The notes under the pieces are model-generated. The model did not search any database. It saw nothing but the letters and a program-made list of their open reading frames with translations, and was not told the DNA's origin. Below are positions 41,807 to 51,512 of a DNA stretch of 64,000 nt, in pieces. Location of the stretch: NCBI GenBank assembly GCA_013151645.1, contig JAADHU010000069.1, forward strand, positions 1 through 64,000, read 5' to 3'. How positions within the stretch are numbered: position 1 is the stretch's first letter; every line of letters starts with the position of its first letter. Position numbers and translations under genes: made by a program. The stretch comes from Gammaproteobacteria bacterium (GTDB taxonomy: Bacteria; Pseudomonadota; Gammaproteobacteria; Steroidobacterales; Woeseiaceae).

Positions 41807-44077
41807 CTAGGAGCGCTTGAAGCGGCTCAGGAAACCGCCGCTTTTCTCTTCGTGTTCTTCGCCGTCATCTTCTTCAGGCGGACGATCGAATTTCAATGCT
41901 TTGAGCGTTTCAGTCATTGAGGAGCCGAACTGATTCTCAATGGGCGTGAGCTGCGGCCCTTTCTCTTCGGCCAATTCGCCGGCCGGGGCGGCTGTTTCGT
42001 CAGCTTTGCTTGCGGCGGGTTTCTTTGCCACTGCGCTGGCGGTATTTGCGCTCGATTCGTTCATGGCCCTGAGCATATCGAAACGCCTGGAGGCCGATGC
42101 ATTGATATCCAGAGTGGCGGGTGTTTCATCGGGGGTGATCGACGCGAATGACATGGCGGGTACTTCTGCCGGTTCCAGTGGTGCCTGCTCGACTTCGACG
42201 CGGACCGAGTCGTCCGCGACCTCATCGGCGTCGTCGTCGATCACCGCAAGTGTGAGCTCCGCGTCCGGATCATTGGCCGGGACTTCGGCGGCCATGGCGG
42301 CAACGGCGGCCGCCATGTGACTGAATTCTTCGCCGAACAGCGTTTCGGCAGCAACGTCATCGATTTCCTCGAGCGACTTGGCGCTGCCGAGATCAGCGGC
42401 GAGTTTGTTGAGCTTGGCGCGCTTCGCGTTCTCCTGGCCGCTGCCTTTCTCTTCCTCTTCCAGCGCTTCGCTCGGATTCGTTTCCTCCGCCGGTGCTGCG
42501 ACCACGTTCGGGCGTTCCTGCAGGCAATCATCCAGCGTTATCGGGGGGAGATCTGTCTCGTCACCGTCTGCAGTGTCGATCTCGTTCTCGTCTTCCACAA
42601 GCTGAGCGGTCGGTATCTCTTCAAACGCGTCCACCGCAATGTCCGCGTCCAGCTCGACAGGGCCCTTACGCGCGGCCGCAATCGCCGTCTCGAGCGCCTG
42701 AAGATCGGGTTTGCGAGGCGTTCGCGTGTCGTTCACTTCCGCGTTCGGTACCGCAAGTAGGTCAGAATCGATGCGCATCGAATCCGACAATGTCGGTATG
42801 TCGGTGTTGGTTGCGGTGACGTCCGCGCCGGAATTCGTCGGCGCTTCGAGCGGCCGATTTTCAGACGGTGCGGCGGGTTGCTCTGACATCTGTTCCTGCA
42901 GCCCAAGCGGTACGGGTGCGTCGTCCTCGACTTCGACTGGTTGCTCGTTTAGCACCTCCAGCAAACCGGTGTCGGGGCGCAGAGCATCGTCAAGCTCCTT
43001 TACTGCGGCAGGATCGGCATCGGTCATTGTCAGCGCTTCGGGAATGCGGGGTTCAACAATTCTTTGACTGACTTTGGACGGCGTGGCCTCTGTGAGGGTT
43101 TCGATGGACAAATCCTCGGCGGCGCTTGCGCTGGCCTCCTCTGCGAGTGCTTCCACGGCGGGCAGTGTGTCCTGAATCAACTCGGGAACGGCATCTCCTT
43201 CGTCCGGCACATCGGCCGGGGGTACCGCTGCGGCCGTAGACGCATCCGGCACGGCGCCTTGTGCGACAGGCTCCATGGCAAATTCGTCGCGGGCAATTCG
43301 TTCGACCAGCTCCGATGAGACCGTTTTCAAATCTTTTTCAGCCGTAGCGTGAAGTACAGCTTCGCAGAGCTTGTTGATAACCCGCGGTCGACCGTCGGTG
43401 AAGCGATAAATCATGTCGGCGGCACCGTCTTCAAGGATTGCCCCGGCATCGCCACCGGCGACCGCGAAGCGATGTGCCAGATAATCCCGCACCTCGGCCG
43501 CACTGAAAGGCTGAAGCGAGAGCTGCAGGCTGGTGCGTTGTTTGGTGCGCGTCAGTGCGTCCGCATTGAGTTGTTCGTGGAGTTCAGGTAGCCCCATTAG
43601 CACGATGCTTGCGCCACTCGCACCGCCGGCTTCCGCGGAGGTCAGGGTCTCGAGTTCGGCAATCGCGTCAGAACCGATTCGTTGCGCATCTTCGACAACA
43701 ATGAAAACCTGCGTCCCCTGTTCCTGCCACTCTTTGAGACGTCGTTTGAAATCAGTAAATTGCTGGATGGTGCCGGGCGGCACGTGATCAACTCCGAGTT
43801 CATTCAGTAGCAACTCAAGAACCTCATCATGTCGCAGCTTGATGCGCGCGATGCGCGCCACTAATTGCTCGCCGGATATCGCTTTGAGTGCCGCTTCGAC
43901 CACCGTGGTTTTGCCGCTGCCAACCGGTCCGGTCACGGCAACGATGGTGTCCGCAGACGACAAGGCGTCCGCGAGGCGAGTTTTTATTCTGGCCTGCTGC
44001 GAGCCCATAAAGGATTCCGTGCCCTCGGGGTAGCGGCCGAATACTTTGTTTGTTAAAGAAAAATAGTCTTTATACAT
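41807..44077 (-). CDS. ExeA-like AAA ATPase with long acidic tail
   Basis: The 756-residue protein begins with an ExeA/GspA-type AAA ATPase domain (1-270): MYKDYFSLTNKVFGRYPEG, Walker A GPVGSGKTT, Walker B VFIVVEDAQ and sensor region VINKLCEAVL. Such ATPases help type II secretion or pilus machinery pass the cell wall. From about 270 to 740 the protein is Glu/Asp/Ala-rich, with no clear fold, ending in a basic FLSRFKRS. There is no peptidoglycan-binding domain or membrane helix, unlike ExeA. No secretion genes are near. The start ATG 44077 follows an AT-rich stretch. Confidence 0.8.
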   Translation of the reverse strand: MYKDYFSLTNKVFGRYPEGTESFMGSQQARIKTRLADALSSADTIVAVTGPVGSGKTTVVEAALKAISGEQLVARIARIKLRHDEVLELLLNELGVDHVPPGTIQQFTDFKRRLKEWQEQGTQVFIVVEDAQRIGSDAIAELETLTSAEAGGASGASIVLMGLPELHEQLNADALTRTKQRTSLQLSLQPFSAAEVRDYLAHRFAVAGGDAGAILEDGAADMIYRFTDGRPRVINKLCEAVLHATAEKDLKTVSSELVERIARDEFAMEPVAQGAVPDASTAAAVPPADVPDEGDAVPELIQDTLPAVEALAEEASASAAEDLSIETLTEATPSKVSQRIVEPRIPEALTMTDADPAAVKELDDALRPDTGLLEVLNEQPVEVEDDAPVPLGLQEQMSEQPAAPSENRPLEAPTNSGADVTATNTDIPTLSDSMRIDSDLLAVPNAEVNDTRTPRKPDLQALETAIAAARKGPVELDADIAVDAFEEIPTAQLVEDENEIDTADGDETDLPPITLDDCLQERPNVVAAPAEETNPSEALEEEEKGSGQENAKRAKLNKLAADLGSAKSLEEIDDVAAETLFGEEFSHMAAAVAAMAAEVPANDPDAELTLAVIDDDADEVADDSVRVEVEQAPLEPAEVPAMSFASITPDETPATLDINASASRRFDMLRAMNESSANTASAVAKKPAASKADETAAPAGELAEEKGPQLTPIENQFGSSMTETLKALKFDRPPEEDDGEEHEEKSGGFLSRFKRS

Positions 44078-44338
44078 AACAATTTAGCGCTTTTTTTTAA
44101 GGTGATTGATGACACTCAAAAGAGACCGATAAGACAGTGTGCGGCCTGTGTCAAATGAATTCACGGCCTTAGGTCACAGAACGCGATAAGCGCGGATCCT
44201 GACGTCGAATCGATGCTGCGACGAAATACACCCACTGACGCCAATGCAACGGCGCTGCGGGCCCACGGCAAGGCGATTCAGCGCACGGTATAGTGGCGTC
44301 GCAACCGCCCGGCGATCTTGGAAATTGGATACCTGCAG

Positions 44339-45442
44339 ATGACAATTCGCATCCTGTCGATTACGGTCAATCCGGATCGGCCGACGACGGAGACCTTTAT
44401 TGGCTTTCACCGGGCCGGTCTGGCGATTACCGTGATTTGCCCGTCGGGGCACCGATATCACCCTCTCCTGGTCGATGCGGGCGTGCCCACGAAGGAGCTG
44501 TTTTTCGACCGGAAAGTCGATTTCAAGGCGATCGCTGCTTTGCGTGCCGAACTCAGGCACGGCCGTTACGACATCGTCCACACCTATACGAACAACGCGC
44601 TTAGCAATGCCCTGCTTGCTACGCGGGGTATGCCGGTCAGAATCGTCGCTTATCGCGGTATCGTTGCGGCGGTGGGTTTCCTCGACCCGGTCTCCTGGAT
44701 GCGTTATCTCAATCCGCGCATCGATCGGATCATTTGCGTGTGCGACGCGGTTCGTGACTATTTCCTGAGCATGCGACCTGGTTTCTTACGTATGCCTGAG
44801 GACCGGCCAGTCACCGTACACAAGGGTCACAAACTCGAATGGTACACAGACAGGCCCGCCGACCTGGGTGAGTTCGGCATTCCGGCCGATGCGTTTGTTA
44901 TTGCGTGTATCACCAATAACCGGCCCCGCAAGGGCCTGGAGTACCTGGTCGAAGCGATGGCATTGTTGCCGCCGGATATTCCCGCCCACTTGCTGCTGGT
45001 CGGACGCATGGCGGGCAGGACCCTCGATCGGGCGGTCGCACAAAGTCCCGTGAAAGGCCGCATTCACCGGCCCGGATTTCGCCACGATGCACCGGCGGTT
45101 AGCGCGGCAGCGGACGTGTTCTGTCTGCCATCGGTGAAGCGGGAGGGGCTGCCGCGAGCGGTGATCGAAGCCATGGCCTACCGCGTGCCGCCAATTGTGA
45201 CCAATTCCGGTGGCTGTCCCGAGTTGGTTGTAGATGGACAAAGCGGTCTCGTCGTGCCGGTTCGGGACGCCCGGGCGATCGCCACTGCGATCGAAACGTT
45301 GTACCGCGATCCTGAATATCGGGCGAAACTGGGCCAAAATGCACGTCAGCGTATTGCGAAGGATTTTCGCAATGAAGATACTGTCACTGCGATCATAGGC
45401 GTGTACCGGGACCTTTTGGCCGATTCGCACGCGACCGCATAA
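44339..45442 (+). CDS. GT4-family glycosyltransferase
   Basis: The 367-residue GT-B enzyme begins MTIRILSITVNPDRPTTETF and has the two-domain pattern: N-terminal acceptor part (RHGRYDIVHTYTNNAL, RIVAYRG) and C-terminal donor part. The latter shows NNRPRKGLEYLVEAM, VFCLPSVKREGLPRAVIEAMAYR (E-x7-E donor-site motif) and VTNSGGCPELVVDG, typical of retaining GT4 enzymes. A sugar nucleotide is the expected donor. ATG 44339 starts right at the first strand. It is upstream of the DUF255 gene but 143 bases apart, so not obviously an operon. Confidence 0.85.
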   Translation: MTIRILSITVNPDRPTTETFIGFHRAGLAITVICPSGHRYHPLLVDAGVPTKELFFDRKVDFKAIAALRAELRHGRYDIVHTYTNNALSNALLATRGMPVRIVAYRGIVAAVGFLDPVSWMRYLNPRIDRIICVCDAVRDYFLSMRPGFLRMPEDRPVTVHKGHKLEWYTDRPADLGEFGIPADAFVIACITNNRPRKGLEYLVEAMALLPPDIPAHLLLVGRMAGRTLDRAVAQSPVKGRIHRPGFRHDAPAVSAAADVFCLPSVKREGLPRAVIEAMAYRVPPIVTNSGGCPELVVDGQSGLVVPVRDARAIATAIETLYRDPEYRAKLGQNARQRIAKDFRNEDTVTAIIGVYRDLLADSHATA

Positions 45443-45585
45443 TTGACCGGTCGGCGGTCGGGGCCGAATCGGCCGGTAACTTCCCGCAGACACCGAAACG
45501 GCAGGGCACGAAACAAATTACCGCCCGAGCCGGTCTATTGACTGATGCCCCGGTACGTTGCGGGGCCCATTTCAGGGGGATGGAC

Positions 45586-47451
45586 ATGCAAGTTTTCAGG
45601 CTGAGCGCCATTGGTTTGAGTCTGCTCGGGGTGGTATTGACGCCCGTCGCACTGGCCGTTGAAACCATCGACTGGCATCACTGGGAAATCGAGGCCTTTG
45701 AACGGGCAAAAGCCGAAGACAAAATCATTCTCGTATCGGTCGGCATGGAAGGCTGTGCCGCTTGCGGCCGCATGGAAGCCCTGACTTACACGGACAGCGG
45801 CGTTATCGGGCGCATCAACAAGAGCTTCATCGCCATCGAGGTCGATGCGGAGGCGCGTCCGGATATCGGCGAGCGGTATTCGGACTGGGCATGGCCGGCA
45901 ACGATTTTCATGGCTCCCGACGCTACCCAGGTGCTGGCCATTCGCGGCAATCGGTTGCCGCGGAATTTCAATCCCATTCTGGATGACCTGGTCGCGAAGC
46001 AGGCGGCTGGCAGACTCGAAGCCGATCCGAATTCGCCGTACGCAGCCCCGCCGGCGCCGGCGGCCACGGAGCTCACTCGCGTACGCGATGATCTGCGTGT
46101 ACAACTCGATCGCTCATTGAATCGAAAATACGGCGGCTGGGGTCGAAGCGGTATCGGCGGAGAGCAAAGCGGTTCGAGATTGCGGCACCTCTACATGCGC
46201 GCTCACATGTATGACGATGCTGAACTCGAGGAACTGGCGCTCAAGGGTTCCGCGGGCTTCCTGAATGCGCTCGATCCGGTGTGGGGAGGCGTATACAGTG
46301 CTTCTTTCCCGGCGGATATGGACGTGCCGGAGCGCTTTGCCGGGCTGCGTGCAATTCCTGAGAAGCGCATCCTTGTGCAATCGAACGCCCTCACGGCTTT
46401 CGCTCTTGGTTACGAGAAGACGGCTGAGGATCGTTACCGGGCTGGCATTGTCGAGGTCGATCGTTATCTACGTCACTGGATGATGGCTCCGGACGGCACT
46501 TTCTATACGAACCAGAAGAGCGAGCCGCCGAATTTGCCGAGCGGTATGTCGAAACAGGACTACTGGCTTCTGGACAGCGACGCCAAACGTCGTGCTTACG
46601 GTCTTCCGCCGGTTGATCACGCGGTTTACACGGACAAAAACGGCGAAGTGATTACAGCCTACGTGCTTGCGTATGAGGCGACCGGTAACGACGCCTATCT
46701 CACGACTGCGAAAAAGGCAGCACGGGCCATCCTGCAAAAGCGACGGCGAGCGGACGGATGGGTCGTACAAGCGTTGCCAAACGATGCGGCGGACAAGGAT
46801 GCACGCATGCGGCCCCTGGTGACCGATGAGAAACCGTTCCTGAGCGCGCAGGTATGGTTCGGTACGGCGTTGCTGGCGTTGCATCGTGCCAGTGGCGATC
46901 CGGAGTGGCTGGCAGCGGCTGACGGGATTGGTAAGGCGACACTTGAGCAATTGCACGACGACAAGGTTGGCGGGTTTTTTGCCACCGCAGCGGATGCGAC
47001 CGCTGCAATTATTGCGCCGCGCAAGCCGTTTGAAGGCAACGGTACTGCCGCCAGTTTCTATTACGACCTGTGGCTTTATACGAAGGACGATATCTATGCC
47101 GGCATCGCGGAGGATGCCGTTCGAGCGGTTGGCCAGCCCGGCATCATTCGTCGCGAAGGACGCATTGCGGGTGAGTTCGCCATCGCGCTCGAAAAGGTCA
47201 CGACGAAGTACGTGGAATTTTCGGTGGTCGGGGACCGTACTCACCCGAATGCGAAAGCATTGTTCGACGCCGGTCTTGCGGTTTTCGAGCCGCGCAAAGC
47301 GCTGCATTATGAAGCGCCGGGGCGTTATCCGGATCGTGGCATTCCGTCAATGTACATCTGTAATCCGGACATGTGCACGATTCCCATTACGGAGCCGGCA
47401 GAGGTCGGGAAGCAGGCCGTCGCGTTCCGCGCACCGGCCAACTCTGGCTGA
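45586..47451 (+). CDS. DUF255 thioredoxin-like protein (YyaL family)
   Basis: The 621-residue protein has a signal peptide (MQVFRLSAIGLSLLGVVLTPVALA) and a DUF255/thioredoxin-like N-terminal domain with a CxxC redox motif (GMEGCAACGRMEAL). A GARI-like second domain then runs to the end (NRKYGGWGRSG, LYMRAHMYDDAELEELA, KPFLSAQVWFGTALLALHRA), typical of YyaL/SSP411 proteins, which have an (alpha/alpha)6 barrel. AGGGGG about 8 bases upstream supports ATG 45586 over 45580. The CPDMC-like pair CNPDMCTI near the end adds two Cys. Likely a redox-linked envelope protein; no substrate known. Confidence 0.75.
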   Translation: MQVFRLSAIGLSLLGVVLTPVALAVETIDWHHWEIEAFERAKAEDKIILVSVGMEGCAACGRMEALTYTDSGVIGRINKSFIAIEVDAEARPDIGERYSDWAWPATIFMAPDATQVLAIRGNRLPRNFNPILDDLVAKQAAGRLEADPNSPYAAPPAPAATELTRVRDDLRVQLDRSLNRKYGGWGRSGIGGEQSGSRLRHLYMRAHMYDDAELEELALKGSAGFLNALDPVWGGVYSASFPADMDVPERFAGLRAIPEKRILVQSNALTAFALGYEKTAEDRYRAGIVEVDRYLRHWMMAPDGTFYTNQKSEPPNLPSGMSKQDYWLLDSDAKRRAYGLPPVDHAVYTDKNGEVITAYVLAYEATGNDAYLTTAKKAARAILQKRRRADGWVVQALPNDAADKDARMRPLVTDEKPFLSAQVWFGTALLALHRASGDPEWLAAADGIGKATLEQLHDDKVGGFFATAADATAAIIAPRKPFEGNGTAASFYYDLWLYTKDDIYAGIAEDAVRAVGQPGIIRREGRIAGEFAIALEKVTTKYVEFSVVGDRTHPNAKALFDAGLAVFEPRKALHYEAPGRYPDRGIPSMYICNPDMCTIPITEPAEVGKQAVAFRAPANSG

Positions 47452-47505
47452 GGCACCGCCACAGCGGATAATTTTTCTCTCATAGGATATATTTGATCGT
47501 CGCCC

Positions 47506-47530
47506 GCAGGAATGTGTCCTGAGGTGCGAC
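47506..47530 (-). repeat. Diverged REP-like unit
   Basis: GCAGGAATGTGTCCTGAGG, followed by TGCGAC, matches the inverted unit at 15024-15050 with about five changes in 25 bases. The single copy lies in the gap between the DUF255 and acyl-CoA ligase genes. No other feature was seen in this 210-base gap. Confidence 0.55.
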
Positions 47531-47661
47531 GCTCGAATGTTAGATATTCCGGGGGGAACCAATGTTCGTATCCGCAAGAATAAAATGCACCTCGTACCTG
47601 GTGGGGGATATATCGGACCGGGATCTCACGGTTGCTACGAGCAAAAAAAAGGCGGGCCGTT

Positions 47662-49167
47662 ATGCCGACATTTGTTGATCCTCTGAAACGAGCTATGCAG
47701 ACGGCACCTGATCGAATTGCGGTCATCTTCGAAGACCAGCGCATTACGTACCGGCAATTATGGTCGCGCTGCAGTCGACTCGCGACAGTCCTGCAGGAAA
47801 AGGGTGCCAAACACGGCGACCGCGTTGCGATTCTCGCGGCAAACTGTTCGCAGTACATTGAGGCCTACATGACCATACCTGCTGCCGGGTTTGTCATCGT
47901 GCCGCTCAATACGCGTCACACCGAGCCGGAATTGCGCTATACGCTGGAGGACGCCGGCGCCCGAATTCTGCTAACCGACCGTGATCCGGGTGTGTTGCGC
48001 GATATCGTTGAGTCTGTGGTGATGATTCCGGGTGAATACGATGCCTTGCTTGAGGACGCGCAGGAGGCTGAACTTGGCGTCGGTGTGACAGAAGACAATC
48101 TGGCGGGACTGTTTTACACCGGAGGCACGACGGGTGCATCGAAAGGGGTCATGCTTTCACATCGCAACCTGATTGCGAACGCTTTCCAGTTCATGACGGC
48201 ATCACCGCCCAATCCGGACGACATTTTCCTGATTATGGCACCTCTTTTTCATGCGGCGGGATCGAACGGTATTCTCGGTGGTATCTGGTCGGGTAGTTGT
48301 CAGATTCCACTAAAAGCATTCAATCCGGCTGTCGCGCTCGACCTGGTCGCTGAGCACAAAGTGAGTCACACACTCGGGGTTCCGGCCATGATCGCCGCAG
48401 TTGCAGAAGAACAACTCAAAACGCCCCGCGATACCGGTTCGGTCCGCATGGTTGGGCATGGAGGGTCACCGATTCCCACTGAAGTCATACGGCGGGCGCA
48501 TCTGGGTTTTCCCAACGCCGAGTTTGTCGAGGTTTACGGAGCGACGGAAGCGGGACCTTTGTTGACGGCTTTGCGCCATGAAGAGACTTTGGTCGATGTG
48601 GCGCGAGGCCAGTCCTGCGGACAAGCGCTTATCGGAGTTCAACTGAAAATTATTGATAACTCCGGCGTCGAGGTGGCGCAGGGGGAGGTGGGTGAAGTCG
48701 CGGCGCTCGGGGCCAACATCATGCAGGGGTACTGGAAAAAACCCGATTTAACCGACGAGGTTTTGCAGGCAGGTTGGTACCGTACCGGCGATCTGGGACG
48801 CATGGATGAGGAGGGTTATCTTTTTCTCGTCGATCGCGCCAAAGACATGATCATTAGCGGCGGAGAAAACGTGTATTGCTCGGAAGTCGAGGAAATACTT
48901 TACAAACATGCGGCCGTTCTCGAGGCTGCCGTATTCGGCGTTCCTGATGAGAAATGGGGTGAAGCAGTGCACGCCGTCGTGGTTGCTCGAGAGGAGGTAA
49001 CGGCCGACGAACTGATTGAGTTTTGCCGGCCGTACATCGCCGGCTACAAAATGCCGAAGAGCATCAGTTTTTCGGTGACGGAACTGCCAAAATCCGGCCC
49101 GGGAAAAATCCTGAAACGCGAGCTTCGCGCACCCTTCTGGGAAGGCCACGACAGCCAGGTGATTTAA
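47662..49167 (+). CDS. Acyl-CoA synthetase (AMP-binding)
   Basis: The 501-residue enzyme has the AMP-binding P-loop FYTGGTTGASKGVML near residue 161, VYGATEAGP near 300, YRTGDLGRMDEEGYLFLVDRAKDMIISGGENV near 380-410 (shown by its Asp and Arg) and the C-terminal Lys in KSGPGKILKRELR. This is a class I acyl/aryl-CoA ligase of typical length. It activates a carboxylic acid with ATP and CoA; the acid is unknown. ATG 47662 was chosen because the protein then begins as a family member does. It is 157 bases before an ABC-exporter operon on the same strand. Confidence 0.87.
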   Translation: MPTFVDPLKRAMQTAPDRIAVIFEDQRITYRQLWSRCSRLATVLQEKGAKHGDRVAILAANCSQYIEAYMTIPAAGFVIVPLNTRHTEPELRYTLEDAGARILLTDRDPGVLRDIVESVVMIPGEYDALLEDAQEAELGVGVTEDNLAGLFYTGGTTGASKGVMLSHRNLIANAFQFMTASPPNPDDIFLIMAPLFHAAGSNGILGGIWSGSCQIPLKAFNPAVALDLVAEHKVSHTLGVPAMIAAVAEEQLKTPRDTGSVRMVGHGGSPIPTEVIRRAHLGFPNAEFVEVYGATEAGPLLTALRHEETLVDVARGQSCGQALIGVQLKIIDNSGVEVAQGEVGEVAALGANIMQGYWKKPDLTDEVLQAGWYRTGDLGRMDEEGYLFLVDRAKDMIISGGENVYCSEVEEILYKHAAVLEAAVFGVPDEKWGEAVHAVVVAREEVTADELIEFCRPYIAGYKMPKSISFSVTELPKSGPGKILKRELRAPFWEGHDSQVI

Positions 49168-49324
49168 TATCGAATATTCCCATCCTGCCGGTGTTCCGAT
49201 TGCTTACAGGTCCTCTGCGAGTCATTAACGGATAGCAACAGCCGCCCGCAACAGCTCAAGCCTCAGTGCTATAGTGCTCTCGCGTACAGACAGGCGGGAT
49301 AACAATAAAAGACTGGAGACGGCT

Positions 49325-50269
49325 GTGCTCGTTGTAGAAAACCTGATCAAGCAATACGGCGATCTGATGGCGGTTGACAACATCAGCTTTGAAGCGTCTC
49401 AGGGTACGGTATTCGGGCTGCTTGGGCCGAATGGTGCCGGCAAGTCGACGGCGATCAACTGCATTTCGGGGCTGTTGAAAGCCACCTCAGGCAGAATCCG
49501 TGTCGCGGGCTTCGACGTGCAAAAGGAGGGCAAGAAGGCGCGAAAATCGCTTGGCGTGGTGCCTCAGGAACTGGCGTTATATGAAGACTTGCCTGCGATT
49601 GACAACTTACGGTTTTGGGGCAAAGCCTACGGTATGCGCGGCGCTGAATTGCAGTCTCGTGTCCAAGACGTGCTAGCCCATATTGGCCTGGGCGATCGGG
49701 CCGGCGATCTGCCCAAGACATTCTCCGGGGGCATGAAACGGCGCCTTAACTTCGGCTGCGGCATCGTACATCGGCCCGCGGTAATGTTATTGGACGAACC
49801 TACTGTGGGTGTCGATCCACAGTCTCGCGAACGACTGTTTGAAATGGTCGAGGCAGAACGAAACAATGGAACCTGCGTTCTGTACACGACCCACTATATG
49901 GAAGAGGCCGAGCGATTGTGCGACTCGGTCGCAATCATCGACCATGGCAAGCTCATCTCCCAGGGCACCGTGGCCGAACTACGGGCACAACTGGGTGCTC
50001 GCGACGTGCTTCAACTTAGTGGTGAGTTTCCGCAAGCGTCGACCGAACTGGCGGTGAAGAACCTCGTTGAGTCGGGTTTATCCGATCTTGAAATGATCTC
50101 GCAGGAGGAGACCAGCATCACGTTGACATTAACGTCCGGTTCACAACACCTTCCTGCCATTTTTTCAACGCTGTCGGATGCAGGCGGAAAAGTGTCGGAA
50201 ACGAATCTGCGCAGCCCCAATCTCGAGACCCTGTTCCTGCTCCTGACCGGCAAGGAACTGCGCGAGTAG
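49325..50269 (+). CDS. ABC-2 exporter ATPase
   Basis: The 314-residue ATPase has Walker A (GPNGAGKST), signature FSGGMKRRLNFGCGI, Walker B (VMLLDEPTVGVD) and H-loop His in YTTHYMEEA, with a C-terminal domain of about 90 residues after it. It is of the DrrA/NodI/YhhJ-type that powers ABC-2 permeases. GTG 49325 is used because GGAGA lies just before it; an in-frame start at 49274 adds unrelated residues. Two permease genes follow at 4 and 6 bases, giving a full exporter with one ATPase and two permeases. Confidence 0.9.
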   Translation: MLVVENLIKQYGDLMAVDNISFEASQGTVFGLLGPNGAGKSTAINCISGLLKATSGRIRVAGFDVQKEGKKARKSLGVVPQELALYEDLPAIDNLRFWGKAYGMRGAELQSRVQDVLAHIGLGDRAGDLPKTFSGGMKRRLNFGCGIVHRPAVMLLDEPTVGVDPQSRERLFEMVEAERNNGTCVLYTTHYMEEAERLCDSVAIIDHGKLISQGTVAELRAQLGARDVLQLSGEFPQASTELAVKNLVESGLSDLEMISQEETSITLTLTSGSQHLPAIFSTLSDAGGKVSETNLRSPNLETLFLLLTGKELRE

Positions 50270-50273
50270 GCGT

Positions 50274-51506
50274 ATGGATTTTACGCTGTCATCGATGAAA
50301 AAGGATCTGCTGCGGTGGATGCAGGATCCAACGGGCATTCTTCTGTGGATTGTTCTGCCCTTGATGATTGGTGGTATGACGGCACTGTTGTTCGGCGGTG
50401 GCGGTGGAGTAAAGCCGCATGGCGTGCTCTTGATTGCTGACCAGGACGACTCTCTGATTAGCGGTCTGGTTGCGGGAGCATTCAGTCAGGGAGAACTCGG
50501 CGAACTCATATCGGTGGAAAAGGTCTCCGTGGACGCTGGCACTGAAAGAATCAATAACGGCGAAGCGAGTGGGTTTCTGATCATTCCGTCGGGATTCGGA
50601 GCGGCGTTTTTTGAGTCGACTCCCGTCACGCTGACGTTGCGCACTAATCCCGCGCAGACGATTCTACCGGGCATCATTACCGACGTTACCGAGATATTGC
50701 TGGATGCCGGATTCTACGCCGAGCAGCTTTTTGGTCCGGAGATCCGCGCGGTTCGTACGGCTGACAAGAAGGGTGCGGTAGACGAGGTTCTGGTTTCGTC
50801 GGTTGCTGTCGCGGTTCAGCAGAAAATTGACTCGGCCGCGACGAGGATTTTTCCGCCAGCGCTGGACGTGGTTATTGTGGAGCCGCCGCCGACGGAGCCC
50901 GCTGTGCCGTTAGGGTTTTTATTCCTGCCTGGCGTGATTCTGATGGGAATGATGTTCGCGGCGAACGGTCTCGCGGGCGACTACTGGACGGAACGGGAAC
51001 TGGGTGCGTTACGACGGATTGTATTCGCGCCGAGCCGGCTGATGCCATTCCTGGTGGGGAAGGCGCTGGCCGCCGGGCTCGTGATCGCCACGATCGGAGG
51101 GCTGACGCTCTTTGTCGGTTTTCTCTACCTCGGTATAGCCTGGCACAAGCTGCCAGCATCGCTTCTCTGGGTGGCTGTGTCCGGCATCGCCTTGTTTGCG
51201 TGGTTTGGTGCCTTACAAATGAGCAGTTCGAGTCGGCGTGCTGGCAACCTTGTGACCTCCATGCTGCTGTTTCCGCTGTTAATGATCGGCGGTAGTTTTT
51301 TTCCGCTGGCCTCGCTGCCGAACTGGATGGCGGCGTTTGGTCGTCGTACGCCGAACGGGTTTATCGCCGACCAACTGAGCTCGCAGATAACGACCGCTGG
51401 CGCATGGTCCATCGGCGCGCAGAATTGGCTGATCGTTTTAGCGGTAGCGGCCAGCGGATTACTGGTGTGTGCATGGCGGCTGCAGTCCGGTTTCGCGAGG
51501 AGTTAG
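50274..51506 (+). CDS. ABC-2 permease subunit 1
   Basis: The 410-residue permease has the ABC-2 layout: one N-terminal helix (ILLWIVLPLMIGGMTALL), a large extracytoplasmic domain (about 50-215; GEASGFLIIPSGFGAAFF is typical) and then five C-terminal helices from PLGFLFLPGVILMGMMFA onward. It pairs with the second permease encoded immediately downstream and the ATPase upstream. The cargo cannot be inferred from the sequence. Drugs, lipids or glycolipids are the usual substrates of this type. Confidence 0.85.
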   Translation: MDFTLSSMKKDLLRWMQDPTGILLWIVLPLMIGGMTALLFGGGGGVKPHGVLLIADQDDSLISGLVAGAFSQGELGELISVEKVSVDAGTERINNGEASGFLIIPSGFGAAFFESTPVTLTLRTNPAQTILPGIITDVTEILLDAGFYAEQLFGPEIRAVRTADKKGAVDEVLVSSVAVAVQQKIDSAATRIFPPALDVVIVEPPPTEPAVPLGFLFLPGVILMGMMFAANGLAGDYWTERELGALRRIVFAPSRLMPFLVGKALAAGLVIATIGGLTLFVGFLYLGIAWHKLPASLLWVAVSGIALFAWFGALQMSSSSRRAGNLVTSMLLFPLLMIGGSFFPLASLPNWMAAFGRRTPNGFIADQLSSQITTAGAWSIGAQNWLIVLAVAASGLLVCAWRLQSGFARS

Positions 51507-51512
51507 CGGTTG

